Positions 47,903-58,238 of a stretch of 64,000 nt of DNA are shown one piece after another; position 1 is the stretch's first letter, and every line of letters begins with the position of its first letter. Source of the DNA: an uncultured Pseudomonadales bacterium. Lineage in GTDB: Bacteria; Pseudomonadota; Gammaproteobacteria; Pseudomonadales; Porticoccaceae. The stretch lies in assembly GCA_943846685.1 (NCBI GenBank), contig OX044363.1, forward strand, positions 972,001-1,036,000, read 5' to 3'. The notes below the pieces were generated by a model. It was given only the letters and a program-made list of their open reading frames with translations, was not told the DNA's origin and made no database searches. A program made the translations under genes and the position numbers.

Positions 47903-49001
47903 AGATTTCTTCAGCAGCGCCAAGTTTGCGCTGCTGTACTTTTAGTGCCCACAGAACATGTTCACGAACCAAAGCTGATGAATCCTCAGTTTTGTTTTGC
48001 AGCGCATCAATAATCCGTTTAGATGGCGGCGCATTGCCAAGGCCCACAGAGAGATTGCGCAGCCAGCGTTGATAGCCAATTCTTCGAATAGGCGATCCTT
48101 GAGTTTTCTCTTCAAACTCCTCTTCGCTCCACTGAAAAAGAGTCACTAGCTCCGAATTGTCCAGATTGTGTCGTGGGCGAAAATCGATTTCCTCAGTTTT
48201 AGATGAATAGCGATTCCAGGGACAGATAATCTGGCAGTCGTCACAGCCAAATACCCGATTACCCATCAGTGGGCGCAACTCTTCAGGAATGGGTTCCTGA
48301 CTCTCGATGGTCAGATAGGAAATACATTTGCGTGCATCCAGAACATAGGGCTCGGGGAACGCATTAGTTGGGCAGACTTTTAAACAGGCACGACAGTTAC
48401 CGCACTTATCGGTTTGCTGATTATTATCTACCGGTAACTTTAAGGAGATATAGATCTCCCCAAGAAAAAACCACGACCCGGCTTTATCATTTAACAACAG
48501 AGTGTTTTTGCCAATCCAGCCGAGTCCGGCCTGAGCGGCCAGCGGTTTTTCCATGACCGGCGCACTGTCGACAAAGGGTCGCTGAGTCAGTTGCAGATCG
48601 CCGAGACCCAGCAGTTCTATCTCGGCTTCAATCTTTTTAGTGAGGTTGGCCAGCCGGTTGCGAATCAACTTATGATAATCGCGACCCAGCGCATACCTTG
48701 ATATATAAGCCTTATTGTCATCTTTAAGCACCGCAATCATATTGCTGTCGCTAAGATAGTCCATGCGCACCGAGATAACTCGCACCGTATGGTCAACTAA
48801 CTTTTCAACTTTATAGCGCTTATCGCCGTGATGCCCCATCCACTGCATCGACCCTTGAAAACCTTTATCCAGCCACTGCAAAAGTCGCTCAGAGGCTTTA
48901 TCCAAATCGGGTTTTGAAATAGCCACCTGCTGAAAGCCCAGAGTTTCACCCCAGGCTTTAATATTTTTCGCTAGATCATCGAGCTTATCGGTTTCGGTCA
49001 T
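47889..49001 (-). CDS. queG: epoxyqueuosine reductase
   Basis: 370 aa cobalamin-dependent enzyme. Two [4Fe-4S] motifs, [16 protein letters not shown] and [13 protein letters not shown], sit in the second half, and a C-terminal HEAT-like tail ([10 protein letters not shown]) follows. It reduces epoxyqueuosine to queuosine in tRNA. It is divergent from nnr (56-bp gap) and convergent with orn. The C-terminal 14 bases overlap orn. Confidence 0.93.
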   Translation of the reverse strand: MTETDKLDDLAKNIKAWGETLGFQQVAISKPDLDKASERLLQWLDKGFQGSMQWMGHHGDKRYKVEKLVDHTVRVISVRMDYLSDSNMIAVLKDDNKAYISRYALGRDYHKLIRNRLANLTKKIEAEIELLGLGDLQLTQRPFVDSAPVMEKPLAAQAGLGWIGKNTLLLNDKAGSWFFLGEIYISLKLPVDNNQQTDKCGNCRACLKVCPTNAFPEPYVLDARKCISYLTIESQEPIPEELRPLMGNRVFGCDDCQIICPWNRYSSKTEEIDFRPRHNLDNSELVTLFQWSEEEFEEKTQGSPIRRIGYQRWLRNLSVGLGNAPPSKRIIDALQNKTEDSSALVREHVLWALKVQQRKLGAAEEISKDE

Positions 49002-49022
49002 GGTTTCAGGGCTAATCTGACA

Positions 49023-49028
49023 TATAAT
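49023..49028 (+). promoter_or_regulatory. consensus -10 element before nnr
   Basis: TATAAT lies 29 bases upstream of the nnr ATG, in the short queG/nnr divergent gap. The -35 at 16-17 bases (TGGTTT or ATGGTT) is poor, so the assignment is tentative. Confidence 0.4.
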
Positions 49029-49057
49029 CGCGGTAATCTTACTGGGAACTTGCGGTT

Positions 49058-50581
49058 ATGTCGCACATTGTTATTCAAGACGCTTTATATAATGCCAAAT
49101 CTGTTCGTCAACTCGATCATTTGGCGATTCAACAGATGGCTATTCCAAGCATCGTTTTAATGAAGCGCGCCGGTCGCGCTGCCTTTGATGAGCTGATAGA
49201 TGCCTGGGGCCAGCCATCCACCATCACGGTTTTTTGCGGGTCGGGAAATAATGCCGGTGATGGCTATATAGTCGCAGCACTGGCTGCTGAAAAAGGCTTC
49301 ACTGTTCGGGTTATTGAGTTGGCCACTGCCGATAAATTATCTGCGGACGCTGCTCTTGCGAGAGACTACAGCGCAAAGGCTGGAGTGTCTTTTCAAGGGT
49401 TTAAAACAGATATAGATTTATTTGATGGGGTGATTGTCGATGCTCTATTGGGCACTGGCTTTCAACCGACAGTTGATGCGCCAATCCGTGAACCCTATGC
49501 GCAAGCTATTCACTGTATCAATAATGCCGCGCTACCCATACTCTCCATCGATCTGCCTTCAGGGCTCTGCAGTGATACCGGCAGTGCCGCTGATGCTGCA
49601 GTTAAAGCGGATATTACCGTCACCTTTGTTGCCGCCAAGCAGGGTATGTTCACTGGTCGCGGGCCGGCTCTCTGCGGTGAAATTATTTATCACTCATTAA
49701 ATATTGATGAAGCGCTTTTTGAGCAGCAGCCAAGTAGCTCGCAGCTGATGAATCTCGATGATCTGCTCGAAGCCTATCCAGACCGCGATGCCGATGCCTA
49801 CAAAAATCAATTTGGTCACACCATGGTGGTCGGTGGTGATCTTGGTTTTGGCGGTGCGGTGGTAATGGCTGCAGAATCAGCCTTAAAAATAGGCTCTGGA
49901 CTGGTGAGTGCCGCCACTCGCCCGCAACATATTGCAGCGATTTTGGCACGCCAACCAGAGATCATGGCCAGCGGTATTATTTCCGGTCAGGAGTTGCAGC
50001 CATTATTGGATAAACCCACAGTATTAATTGTTGGTCCCGGTCTCGGTCGTTCTCCATGGTCTGAGCAGCTGCTGCAAAAAGCTGTTGCCACGGGACTGCC
50101 GATGGTGATGGATGCAGATGCACTGAATATTATTGCCGAGGGAAGGGTGGTACCCAAACCCGATGGCAGCAACTGGGTGATGACACCCCATCCGGCTGAA
50201 GCTGCGCGACTCTTAAATATCAGCGTTGCTGAGGTTCAGGCCGATCGATTTTCTGCGGTGCGTGCACTACAGAAGAAGTTTAATGCAGTGGTACTTCTTA
50301 AAGGTGCAGGTACGCTTATTGCCAGTGCCGACAGCGACCAAGTTATGGTCTGCCCCTACGGTAACCCGAGTATGGCAACGGCTGGAATGGGTGATCTGCT
50401 GTCGGGCATTATCGGTGGATTGTTGGCGCAGGGTCTCGAGCCATCGCAGGCAGCCCAGTTGGGTTGTTGTCTTCATTCAGCGGCGGCGGATCTGGCGGTA
50501 GAAGAGCGCGGTGCTCGCGGGCTTACCGCAACTGATATCACAGCTTATCTGCGGGGAATTTTAAACGGTGCTGATCTGTGA
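49058..50581 (+). CDS. nnr: bifunctional NAD(P)H-hydrate epimerase/dehydratase
   Basis: 507 aa. The N-terminal YjeF_N epimerase (about 1-225) has GSGNNAGDGYI and DLPSGLCSD. The C-terminal ADP-dependent dehydratase (about 235-500) has the kinase-like HPAEAARLL and GNPSMATAGMGDLLSGIIGGLLAQG. It repairs hydrated NADH and NADPH. GTGA overlap with the downstream tsaE, the conserved order. Confidence 0.94.
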   Translation: MSHIVIQDALYNAKSVRQLDHLAIQQMAIPSIVLMKRAGRAAFDELIDAWGQPSTITVFCGSGNNAGDGYIVAALAAEKGFTVRVIELATADKLSADAALARDYSAKAGVSFQGFKTDIDLFDGVIVDALLGTGFQPTVDAPIREPYAQAIHCINNAALPILSIDLPSGLCSDTGSAADAAVKADITVTFVAAKQGMFTGRGPALCGEIIYHSLNIDEALFEQQPSSSQLMNLDDLLEAYPDRDADAYKNQFGHTMVVGGDLGFGGAVVMAAESALKIGSGLVSAATRPQHIAAILARQPEIMASGIISGQELQPLLDKPTVLIVGPGLGRSPWSEQLLQKAVATGLPMVMDADALNIIAEGRVVPKPDGSNWVMTPHPAEAARLLNISVAEVQADRFSAVRALQKKFNAVVLLKGAGTLIASADSDQVMVCPYGNPSMATAGMGDLLSGIIGGLLAQGLEPSQAAQLGCCLHSAAADLAVEERGARGLTATDITAYLRGILNGADL

Positions 50582-51099
50582 GTGACAGGCCTTTAACCCT
50601 TGAAATAGAGGGTGAGTTGCTGATGCTAGAATTTGGCGGCAGGCTTGCCAGCGCGCTTAGTGCCGTCTCTAGTGAAAAGGTTCAAGCTGATAATGCCCAA
50701 GCTTGCAATAAACAGGCTGTGTTAATCGCCCTAAGCGGTGATTTGGGTGTGGGTAAAACCACCCTTAGCCGCGGTATCTTAAAGGGTCTCGGCCACAGTG
50801 GTTCGGTGAAAAGTCCTACTTACACTCTGGTGGAACCCTACGAACTGCCGCTAGGCAAAGTTTGCCACTTTGATTTTTATCGATTAATCGATCCAGAAGA
50901 GCTTGAATATATGGGCTTTCGCGACTATCTAGTAGAGGCGTGCCTATGCTTGATAGAATGGCCAGAATTGGGGCGGGGATTTTTGCCAGAGGCGGATATA
51001 AAAATTGGAATTATCCAAACCGGTGCGGGTCGAACCCTTAGTTTGAGTGCCGGCACTGATCAGGGACAAAAGGTTATTTCGGCTCTGGAAAAATTGTAA
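50578..51099 (+). CDS. tsaE: tRNA t6A biosynthesis ATPase TsaE
   Basis: 173 aa. Walker A GDLGVGKTTLSRGIL (about residues 54-68) and the family motif KSPTYTLVEPYE...HFDFYRL. It drives the TsaBD complex that modifies tRNA A37. GTG start overlapping the nnr stop by four bases. It has a slightly longer N-terminus than E. coli TsaE, with an insertion of about 15 residues before the P-loop. Confidence 0.94.
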   Translation: MSDRPLTLEIEGELLMLEFGGRLASALSAVSSEKVQADNAQACNKQAVLIALSGDLGVGKTTLSRGILKGLGHSGSVKSPTYTLVEPYELPLGKVCHFDFYRLIDPEELEYMGFRDYLVEACLCLIEWPELGRGFLPEADIKIGIIQTGAGRTLSLSAGTDQGQKVISALEKL

Positions 51100-51130
51100 G
51101 AAAGAATTATAAAAATAAAATTGATGAGAG

Positions 51131-52465
51131 ATGGGGTTTGATTTGCGCCTACAGGTAATAGCAGCATTTATATTGATGGCAACAGTGGTTGCCGGCCCTG
51201 CTTTCACTGCAGATATTGACAGTGCGCGAATCTGGCGTGCGCCGGATAACACCCGTCTGGTACTGGATATCAACGAGGCCTTTGACTACAAATATTTCTC
51301 TCTGGATAACCCGCGCCGTCTGGTTATTGATATTAAAAATACAGGCCTGAAAGCCAATCTGGATAAACTGGATATCTCGCCAACCCCAATCAGTAATATT
51401 CGCTCCGGACTTCGCGGCAGTTCCGATCTGCGTATTGTGCTCGAGTTGAAGCAGCAGGTGCGGGTCAATAGCTTTACCCTAAAGGCCAATGAACAGTATG
51501 GCGATCGATTGGTTATCGATCTTTACGATACTGTTCAGAAGGTGGCAAAAAAATCGGTCAGTAAAGTACTGCCAAACGATAATCGCCCAATTGTTATCTC
51601 CATTGACGCTGGCCACGGCGGTGAAGATCCCGGCGCTATAGGCCCAAAACGTATCCGTGAAAAGGTGGTGGCTTTTCAAATAGCTCAGCGTCTGGAAAAG
51701 CTATTCGATAAAAACCCGGACTTCAGAGGCGAGTTAGTGCGTACCGGAGACTACTACCTTGCCCACCGCAAACGCACCGCTATCGCCCGTAAAAGTCGTG
51801 CGGATTTCTTTATCTCTATCCATGCGGACGCGTTTACCAATCCTCAGGCCAATGGTGCCTCGGTCTATGCGTTGTCGACCAAGGGCGCGACCAGTGAGGC
51901 AGCACGCTATTTGGCTAAAAAGGAAAACCGTGCCGATTTAATTGGTGGTGCTGAAGGTTCGTTAAATCTCGATAATACAGATCCATTTTTACGTGAGGTG
52001 CTATTAGACCTGTCTATGACAGCGACCCTTAGCAGCAGTCTCGACGCCGGTAAATATGTCTTAAAAAATATGGGCGGCGTGGCCAGATTACATAAAAAGC
52101 GCGTTGAGCAGGCCGGGTTTCTGGTGCTTAAATCTCCGGATATTCCCTCACTGCTGATCGAGACCGGCTTTATATCCAACCCCAAAGAAGCTCGCCAGTT
52201 AAGCAGCGGCGCCTATCAGCAAAGAATGGCCGCAGCGATCTACAATGGATTGGTCAGTTACTACACCGATAACACGCCCGAAGGTACCTCGCTGGCGGCC
52301 AATAAAGGCAAGCGTGAACGCAGTTATACCATTAGCCGCGGCGATACATTGTCGGATATTGCCCAACGTTACAATACCTCAGTGGCTACCATTCTGAGCT
52401 ACAATAAGATGGGTTCCAGCACCATTAAAGTGGGCCAAAAAATTATTATCCCCGCCCGACAGTAA
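51131..52465 (+). CDS. amiB: N-acetylmuramoyl-L-alanine amidase AmiB
   Basis: 444 aa. Signal peptide (about 1-26), AMIN domain (about 30-125, septal localisation), Amidase_3 zinc domain with SIDAGHGGEDPGA (about 155-168) and a later Glu in LLIETGFISNP, then one LysM domain at the C-terminus (SYTISRGDTLSDIAQRYN). It splits septal peptidoglycan during cell separation. Placed between tsaE and mutL, as in many gammaproteobacteria. Confidence 0.95.
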   Translation: MGFDLRLQVIAAFILMATVVAGPAFTADIDSARIWRAPDNTRLVLDINEAFDYKYFSLDNPRRLVIDIKNTGLKANLDKLDISPTPISNIRSGLRGSSDLRIVLELKQQVRVNSFTLKANEQYGDRLVIDLYDTVQKVAKKSVSKVLPNDNRPIVISIDAGHGGEDPGAIGPKRIREKVVAFQIAQRLEKLFDKNPDFRGELVRTGDYYLAHRKRTAIARKSRADFFISIHADAFTNPQANGASVYALSTKGATSEAARYLAKKENRADLIGGAEGSLNLDNTDPFLREVLLDLSMTATLSSSLDAGKYVLKNMGGVARLHKKRVEQAGFLVLKSPDIPSLLIETGFISNPKEARQLSSGAYQQRMAAAIYNGLVSYYTDNTPEGTSLAANKGKRERSYTISRGDTLSDIAQRYNTSVATILSYNKMGSSTIKVGQKIIIPARQ

Positions 52466-52507
52466 ACCCAGTTAAAACAGCTAAATACCAAAAGAAGGTC
52501 ACCAGTT

Positions 52508-54334
52508 ATGCCCGTTATTCAGGTTCTCAGTCCGCAATTAGCCAATCAGATTGCTGCGGGTGAAGTGGTGGAGCGTCCCGCTTCGGTGCTAAAGGAACTG
52601 GTTGAAAACAGCCTCGATGCCGGTGCCCAGAGCATTGATATAGATATAGAACAGGGCGGCGTTAAGCTAATCAGAATTCGCGATGATGGCTGCGGTATTG
52701 GTGAAGACGATCTTCCCTTGGCACTTAGCCGTCACGCAACTAGCAAGATAGGTAACCTAGAAGATCTCGAAGCAGTCTCCTCGCTTGGTTTTCGTGGTGA
52801 GGCTCTGGCCAGTATTGCCTCGGTCTCGCGACTTAGCCTGACCTCCAATCACGGTGAAGGCACGGCTTGGAAAGCAGTCTCTGAAGGGCGTGATATGGAA
52901 GTTGATATTCAGCCAGCTTCTCACCCTGTGGGCACCAGTGTCGAAGTTCGTGATCTATTCTTTAATACCCCGGCGCGACGTAAATTTTTGCGCACCGAAA
53001 AAACCGAATATAACCGTATTGATGAAAGCATTAAGAAGCTCGCCCTGAGCCGTTTTGATGTCGCCTTTAATCTGCGTCACAACCAGCGTGCTCAAATCAG
53101 CTTGCGACCTGCAGCTACCCAGTTGGAGCAGGAGAAGCGGGTTGCGGATATCTGCGGTACACCCTTTATGGAGCAGGCTCTTTATGTGGACAATGACCGC
53201 CACGGCCTGCGCCTCTGGGGCTGGATCGGTCTGCCAACCTTTTCCCGCAGTCAGGCCGATTTACAGCACTTTTTTGTCAATGGTCGATCCATACGTGACA
53301 AGGTAGTTTCCCACGCGGTGCGACAGGCCTATCAGGATGTTCTCTATCATGGACGGCATCCGGCCTATGTGCTGTTTTTGGAAATTACGCCGGCAGATGT
53401 GGATGTCAATGTGCACCCCACCAAGCATGAGGTGCGCTTTCGTGAGAGTGGCTCTATTCACAGTTTTATTTCGTCAACTATCAAGAAGGCATTGGCTGAG
53501 GATCGTCCCCAGGATCATTTGCAGTCCAATGACTCTTCTATTCCGGGTAATTCGGGCCAGCCGTTTTCTCCGCAGTCGGATCAACAGGCTCTTCAGCAGA
53601 ACAGTCAGTGGCAGCCTTCCATGCAGTTTTCCGATCATCGCCCGTCAAGCCATGGTGCTGCGGCCCCGATGGCCGCCTACCAGAGTCTTTACACTACTGA
53701 TCAGGCCAGCCTCCCGAAAACCCAGCTGGACTTTAATGCCGAGCAGGATGTCCCGCCTCTGGGCTATGCCATAGCCCAGCTTAAAGGCATCTACATTCTC
53801 GCTGAAAACAGCGAGGGATTAATTGTTGTCGATATGCATGCCGCCCATGAGCGGATTACCTATGAGCGAATGAAGCGTGACTTTGATGATCAGGGGCTGG
53901 TTTCCCAGCCCTTGCTGGTTCCGGAAAGTTTGGCGGTTAGCCAGCGCGAGGCGGATGCCGCAGAACAGCACAATGATATTTTTACTAAGCTCGGTTTTAC
54001 CATTGAGCGAGCTGCTGCTGAAAGTATTATCGTGCGGCAGATACCGGCAATACTCCGTGGCTCAGAAGTTGAAGCGCTGTTGCGCGATGTACTCTCAGAT
54101 CTACTTGAGCACGGTACCTCGGAGCGAATTAGAGATCATATCAATGAAATACTTTCCACTATGGCCTGCCATGGTTCAGTGCGCGCCAACCGCAAGTTAA
54201 CCATTCCGGAAATGAATGGCCTGCTTCGGGATATGGAAGCCACGGAGAGAAGCGGCCAGTGCAACCACGGTCGACCGACCTGGTCTCAGCTGACCCTCGA
54301 TCAATTAGATAAACTATTTTTGCGTGGGCGATAA
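52508..54334 (+). CDS. mutL: DNA mismatch repair protein MutL (endonuclease type)
   Basis: 608 aa. An N-terminal GHKL ATPase ([22 protein letters not shown]) is joined by a variable linker (about 335-415) to a C-terminal dimerisation domain. That domain carries the endonuclease motif [12 protein letters not shown] starting at Asp442, plus ACHGSVRA (Cys554) and CNHGRPT (Cys585, His587). These metal-binding motifs are absent in E. coli MutL, which relies on MutH, and present in Pseudomonas MutL. Confidence 0.95.
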   Translation: MPVIQVLSPQLANQIAAGEVVERPASVLKELVENSLDAGAQSIDIDIEQGGVKLIRIRDDGCGIGEDDLPLALSRHATSKIGNLEDLEAVSSLGFRGEALASIASVSRLSLTSNHGEGTAWKAVSEGRDMEVDIQPASHPVGTSVEVRDLFFNTPARRKFLRTEKTEYNRIDESIKKLALSRFDVAFNLRHNQRAQISLRPAATQLEQEKRVADICGTPFMEQALYVDNDRHGLRLWGWIGLPTFSRSQADLQHFFVNGRSIRDKVVSHAVRQAYQDVLYHGRHPAYVLFLEITPADVDVNVHPTKHEVRFRESGSIHSFISSTIKKALAEDRPQDHLQSNDSSIPGNSGQPFSPQSDQQALQQNSQWQPSMQFSDHRPSSHGAAAPMAAYQSLYTTDQASLPKTQLDFNAEQDVPPLGYAIAQLKGIYILAENSEGLIVVDMHAAHERITYERMKRDFDDQGLVSQPLLVPESLAVSQREADAAEQHNDIFTKLGFTIERAAAESIIVRQIPAILRGSEVEALLRDVLSDLLEHGTSERIRDHINEILSTMACHGSVRANRKLTIPEMNGLLRDMEATERSGQCNHGRPTWSQLTLDQLDKLFLRGR

Positions 54335-55307
54335 GCGGGTGACAGCAACTGATAAACCACCCGCCATATTTGTGATGGGACCAACTGCTAGCGGTAAAAC
54401 CGATCTGGCCATAGCCCTGCAGGATCATTTTCCGGTAGAGTTAATTAATGTCGACTCGGCGCAGGTCTATCGCCAGCTAGATATAGGTAGCGCCAAACCG
54501 GATCGCGCGACCCTTGAAAAAGCTCCCCATCACTTAATTGATATTCGCGACCCTCTGGATGCCTATTCAGCGGCAGATTTTCTCGCCGATGCGACCCGTG
54601 TGATGGCAGAGATTACCTCCCGTGGAAATATTCCATTGTTAGTCGGCGGCACCATGCTCTATTTTAAAGTGTTGCTCGAAGGCCTGTCGAAAATGCCCGA
54701 GGCCAATGGTGAAATTCGCGACCAGATTCAACAGCAGGCGGACAGTGAAGGCTGGCCCGCTGTCTATAAACAGCTGCAAGCGGTAGATCCGGATACAGCC
54801 GCCAGATTGCACCCCAATCATTCTCAGCGTATCCAGCGTGCGCTGGAGGTCTATTTGGTTAGCGGTGTACCCATGTCGACACTGCGACTTGAAGAAAATA
54901 TTGGCGGTATTTCGGAAAAATATGCGATCAAGCAATTGGCGCTGATGCCAGTGAACCGCAAGCTCATCCATCAGCGTATAGAAGACAGATTTAAATCAAT
55001 GATGGATCAGGGTTTTGAAGCTGAGGTGAAGGCGCTCTATCAGCGCGGCGACCTGCACGGGGATTTACCGGCTATTCGCTCGGTGGGTTATCGGCAGCTT
55101 TGGCAGTATCTGGATGGCCAGTGCAGTTTGGATGAGGCGGTCGAAAAAGCCATAGCCGCAACTCGCCAGTTGGCGAAAAGACAGATTACTTGGTTGCGAA
55201 ACTGGCCTGGAAGCTGCGAAATTCAAACAGATACTGAGACAGATTTCCTTTCAGTTGATAGAATGTTGCCGTTGGCCTTGAAAAAGCTTACTGATGCGCC
55301 CATATAG
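54324..55307 (+). CDS. miaA: tRNA dimethylallyltransferase MiaA
   Basis: 327 aa. P-loop [12 protein letters not shown] (about residues 19-30), the substrate-binding [17 protein letters not shown], and the C-terminal [10 protein letters not shown]. It prenylates A37 of tRNAs reading UNN codons. The start is taken as GTG 54324, overlapping mutL by 11 bases; GTG 54339 is a possible alternative, and neither has a clear ribosome-binding site. Confidence 0.93.
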   Translation: MGDKRVTATDKPPAIFVMGPTASGKTDLAIALQDHFPVELINVDSAQVYRQLDIGSAKPDRATLEKAPHHLIDIRDPLDAYSAADFLADATRVMAEITSRGNIPLLVGGTMLYFKVLLEGLSKMPEANGEIRDQIQQQADSEGWPAVYKQLQAVDPDTAARLHPNHSQRIQRALEVYLVSGVPMSTLRLEENIGGISEKYAIKQLALMPVNRKLIHQRIEDRFKSMMDQGFEAEVKALYQRGDLHGDLPAIRSVGYRQLWQYLDGQCSLDEAVEKAIAATRQLAKRQITWLRNWPGSCEIQTDTETDFLSVDRMLPLALKKLTDAPI

Positions 55308-55336
55308 TGTACGAACAGGGAAGGTTAATATTAGTT

Positions 55337-55363
55337 GTAGGTCGAGTTTGACCTGCGTTTTTT
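55337..55363 (+). terminator. terminator-like hairpin 1 between miaA and hfq
   Basis: Stem GTAGGTC / GACCTGC (55337-55343 and 55350-55356, one G-U pair) with loop GAGTTT, followed by a G and six T (55358-55363). It looks like a standard intrinsic terminator ending the mutL-miaA transcript. Confidence 0.75.
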
Positions 55364-55386
55364 GTTGCAAAATTGCAACGTTTTTT
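55364..55386 (+). terminator. terminator-like hairpin 2 between miaA and hfq
   Basis: Stem GTTGCA / TGCAAC (55364-55369 and 55374-55379) with loop AAAT, followed by a G and six T (55381-55386). It directly follows hairpin 1 and ends only 10 bases before the hfq ribosome-binding site (AAGGAG, about 55396). Confidence 0.65.
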
Positions 55387-55409
55387 GAGTATTTAAAGGA
55401 GAAGTATCA

Positions 55410-55700
55410 ATGTCAAAAGGGCACAATTTACAAGACCCTTTTCTTAATGTCTTAAGAAAAGAACGTGTTCCAGTATCCATTTTTCTAGTTAACGGCATTA
55501 AGCTACAAGGACAGGTAGAATCATTTGATCAGTTTGTTGTACTGCTAAAAAACACCGTGAGCCAGATGGTTTACAAACACGCAATTTCAACGATTGTGCC
55601 TTCCCGCGCAGTCAAACTTCCGGCAAGCGGCTCCAATCCGTCCTCCGGTGATCCTCAGGGTGGTTTCGACAATGGAAATTTCTCTGACGATAATTATTAA
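55410..55700 (+). CDS. hfq: RNA chaperone Hfq
   Basis: 96 aa. Sm1 (about 8-40, [39 protein letters not shown]) and Sm2 with YKHAIST (about 55-61) are nearly invariant. The acidic and Gly-rich C-terminal tail is typical. Hfq pairs sRNAs with mRNAs. Two terminator-like hairpins lie just upstream, so hfq expression may be regulated by read-through or by its own promoter within miaA. Confidence 0.97.
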   Translation: MSKGHNLQDPFLNVLRKERVPVSIFLVNGIKLQGQVESFDQFVVLLKNTVSQMVYKHAISTIVPSRAVKLPASGSNPSSGDPQGGFDNGNFSDDNY

Positions 55701-55710
55701 GAAAGTCTAA

Positions 55711-57006
55711 GTGTCACTATTCTTTGAACGGCCAGATTTTGGCGAAAGAGCGGTTCTTGTTCACTTAAAACTGAATAGCGAGTCGGAACCTGAAGATCCG
55801 CGAGAATTTGAAGAATTAGTGATATCTGCAGGGGGTGATCCGGTTGAATTTCTCACTGGGTCACGCTCAGCACCTCACGCCAAGTTTTTTGTCGGCACCG
55901 GCAAGCTCGAAGAGATCAGTTCAGCGGTTAAAAGCAGCGATGCCGAGTTGGTTATCTTTAACCACAATCTCTCTCCCAGCCAAGAGCGCAATATTGAAGC
56001 CGAATTAAAATGTCGGGTTCTCGATCGCACAGGTTTAATTCTCGATATTTTTGCCCAGCGGGCACGTACCCACGAGGGTAAGCTGCAGGTTGAACTGGCA
56101 CAGTTGCAGCACCTCTCCTCGAGACTGATTCGCGGCTGGACTCACCTCGAGCGCCAGAAGGGTGGTATTGGTCTGCGCGGGCCCGGTGAAACCCAGCTTG
56201 AGTCTGACCGACGTATGGTCCGAGATCGGATCAAATCAATTCAGGCGCGCCTGTTAAAAGTGCGCAAGCAACGCGCCCAGGGTCGCCGAGCCAGGGATCG
56301 CGCTGAAATTCCTGCGGTCTCGTTGGTCGGTTATACCAATGCGGGTAAATCCACCCTGTTTAACAAGCTGACTGAAGCCGATGTTTATGTCGCCGACCAG
56401 CTGTTTGCAACCCTGGATCCAACCATGCGCAAAGTCGATGTGGCCGAAAAAGGCCCGGTCATCTTTGCCGACACCGTAGGCTTTATCAGCCATCTTCCCC
56501 ACCGTTTGGTCGATGCATTTCGCGCCACGCTGGAAGAGGCCGCCAATGCAGACTTATTGCTGCATGTGGTTGATGCTGCAGCCGAGGATAGAGCGACTAA
56601 TATTAAGCGGGTAGAAGAGGTGCTCAAAGAGATTGATGCACATCGATTGCCGACTTTGATGGTCTATAACAAAATCGATTTGCTCGAGGACTCTGTGGCA
56701 CGTATTGAACGCAATGCCGAGGGTCAGCCAGTAGCCGTGTGGCTGTCGGCATTGAATGATGAAGGCTTTGATCTACTGTTTCAGGCGGTCAGCGAGCGGC
56801 TTCCGGGCCAGCTGGTGCACAAGACGCTGCACCTGTTGCCAAAGCATGGCGCACTGCGCGCAGCAATGTACAGCCATAAAGCAGTTTTAAATGAGCAGGT
56901 TGATGACAATGGTTGCATCAATTTGGAAGTTAAACTTCAGGAGATGGATTTTTCCCGTCTTCTGAAGGCGGCAGGGTTGAAGTTAGAGGATTTGGTCGCA
57001 TTGTAG
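55711..57006 (+). CDS. hflX: ribosome-rescue GTPase HflX
   Basis: 431 aa. The N-terminal HflX domain has the GGIGLRGPGETQLESDRR motif (about 147-164). A GTPase domain follows with GYTNAGKSTLFN (about 205-216), DTVGFI and NKID. It splits stalled ribosomes under stress. GTG start ten bases after the hfq stop. The miaA-hfq-hflX-hflKC order is that of E. coli. Confidence 0.95.
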   Translation: MSLFFERPDFGERAVLVHLKLNSESEPEDPREFEELVISAGGDPVEFLTGSRSAPHAKFFVGTGKLEEISSAVKSSDAELVIFNHNLSPSQERNIEAELKCRVLDRTGLILDIFAQRARTHEGKLQVELAQLQHLSSRLIRGWTHLERQKGGIGLRGPGETQLESDRRMVRDRIKSIQARLLKVRKQRAQGRRARDRAEIPAVSLVGYTNAGKSTLFNKLTEADVYVADQLFATLDPTMRKVDVAEKGPVIFADTVGFISHLPHRLVDAFRATLEEAANADLLLHVVDAAAEDRATNIKRVEEVLKEIDAHRLPTLMVYNKIDLLEDSVARIERNAEGQPVAVWLSALNDEGFDLLFQAVSERLPGQLVHKTLHLLPKHGALRAAMYSHKAVLNEQVDDNGCINLEVKLQEMDFSRLLKAAGLKLEDLVAL

Positions 57007-57119
57007 TTAGTTAGGGTTATTCACTAGTTAGATAGTAGCTAGTTAAAGTTAAAGGATTTAGAATTGCGCCAGAGCTAATTAGAGCAGCTGGTTAACATTA
57101 CTTATTTTGGAGATAGATT

Positions 57120-58238
57120 ATGTCCTGGAACGAACCGGGTGGCGGTAAAGACCCATGGGGCGGCAACAGAAACAATGACGGCCCACCAGATTTGGATGAG
57201 GCACTGAATGCGCTGAAGAAAAAATTTAGCAGCTTTGGCGGTGGTTCAGGTGGAGGCGAGGGCAAAAGCTTGCTACCGGTTGTGTTTGCCGTTCTCATTA
57301 TACTTTGGGGCCTGATGGGCTTCTACCAGGTTGATGAAAAAGAACAGTCGGTTGTTTTGCGACTAGGTAAATATCACGACACTGTTGGTTCTGGTCTGCA
57401 CTGGAACCCCAAGCTGATCGATTCAGTGACCACTGTTCGAGTCACCGAAGAGCGTCAGTACTCAGCCCGCGGTTTGATGCTGACCCAAGATGAAAATATT
57501 GTCGAGATATCACTCACAGTGCAATACAACATCGCCGATGCCAAAGCCTTTGTGCTCAATATCCGCGATCCGGAAATCAGTCTTAAGCACGCCACTGACA
57601 GTGCTCTGCGTCATGTTGTAGGTAGCACAGGATTGGATGGTGTTATCTCTACGGGTCGCGAGCAAATAGCGCTGAGCACAGCCGAGAAGTTACAAGAGTA
57701 TTTAAATATTTATCGCAGCGGTATCAACGTGGTGAAAATCAATATCGAAGAAGCGCGACCGCCCACCGAGGTTAAGTCGGCTTACGATGATGTGATTAAA
57801 GCCCGTGAAGATTTGGAGCGTCTGGTCAACGAAGCCCAGTCTTACTCCAACGGTATTATCCCTGAAGCCCGTGGTGCAGCTCAGCGTATGCGCGAAGAAG
57901 CTGAGGGTTATAAGTCTCAGGTAGTCTCCAAGGCAGAGGGTGAAGCCCAGCGCTTCGTCAACTTGCTTACCGAGTATGAAAAAGCCCCAAAAGTGACTCG
58001 TGAGCGTCTCTACCTGGATGCGGTTGAGCAGGTCATGATCAACAGCACCAAGATTCTCGTCGATGCAGAGAGCGGCAACAATATGCTCTATCTGCCCCTC
58101 GACAAACTTATCCAGCAGGGCAGTCAATCCAAGCTTAGAGATGACTCCACCAGCGAAGAGCTGATTGATCGAATCTCTAATCAGGTTATTGAGAAACTGC
58201 AGCGCAACGTAGAATCAAATTCGGAGAGAAGACGATGA
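57120..58238 (+). CDS. hflK: FtsH protease modulator HflK
   Basis: 372 aa. Gly/Asn-rich cytoplasmic N-terminus (WNEPGGGKDPWGGN), one transmembrane helix (about 52-67), an SPFH/band-7 domain, and a helical C-terminal region. With HflC it forms the cage around FtsH in the inner membrane. TTTGGAG ribosome-binding site; stop overlaps the hflC ATG by four bases (ATGA). Confidence 0.95.
   Translation: MSWNEPGGGKDPWGGNRNNDGPPDLDEALNALKKKFSSFGGGSGGGEGKSLLPVVFAVLIILWGLMGFYQVDEKEQSVVLRLGKYHDTVGSGLHWNPKLIDSVTTVRVTEERQYSARGLMLTQDENIVEISLTVQYNIADAKAFVLNIRDPEISLKHATDSALRHVVGSTGLDGVISTGREQIALSTAEKLQEYLNIYRSGINVVKINIEEARPPTEVKSAYDDVIKAREDLERLVNEAQSYSNGIIPEARGAAQRMREEAEGYKSQVVSKAEGEAQRFVNLLTEYEKAPKVTRERLYLDAVEQVMINSTKILVDAESGNNMLYLPLDKLIQQGSQSKLRDDSTSEELIDRISNQVIEKLQRNVESNSERRR

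Noticed and set aside
57007..57119. Repeated TAGTTAG motifs between hflX and hflK
   Set aside because: Low-complexity stop-codon-rich spacer without clear unit length; nothing functional can be supported.
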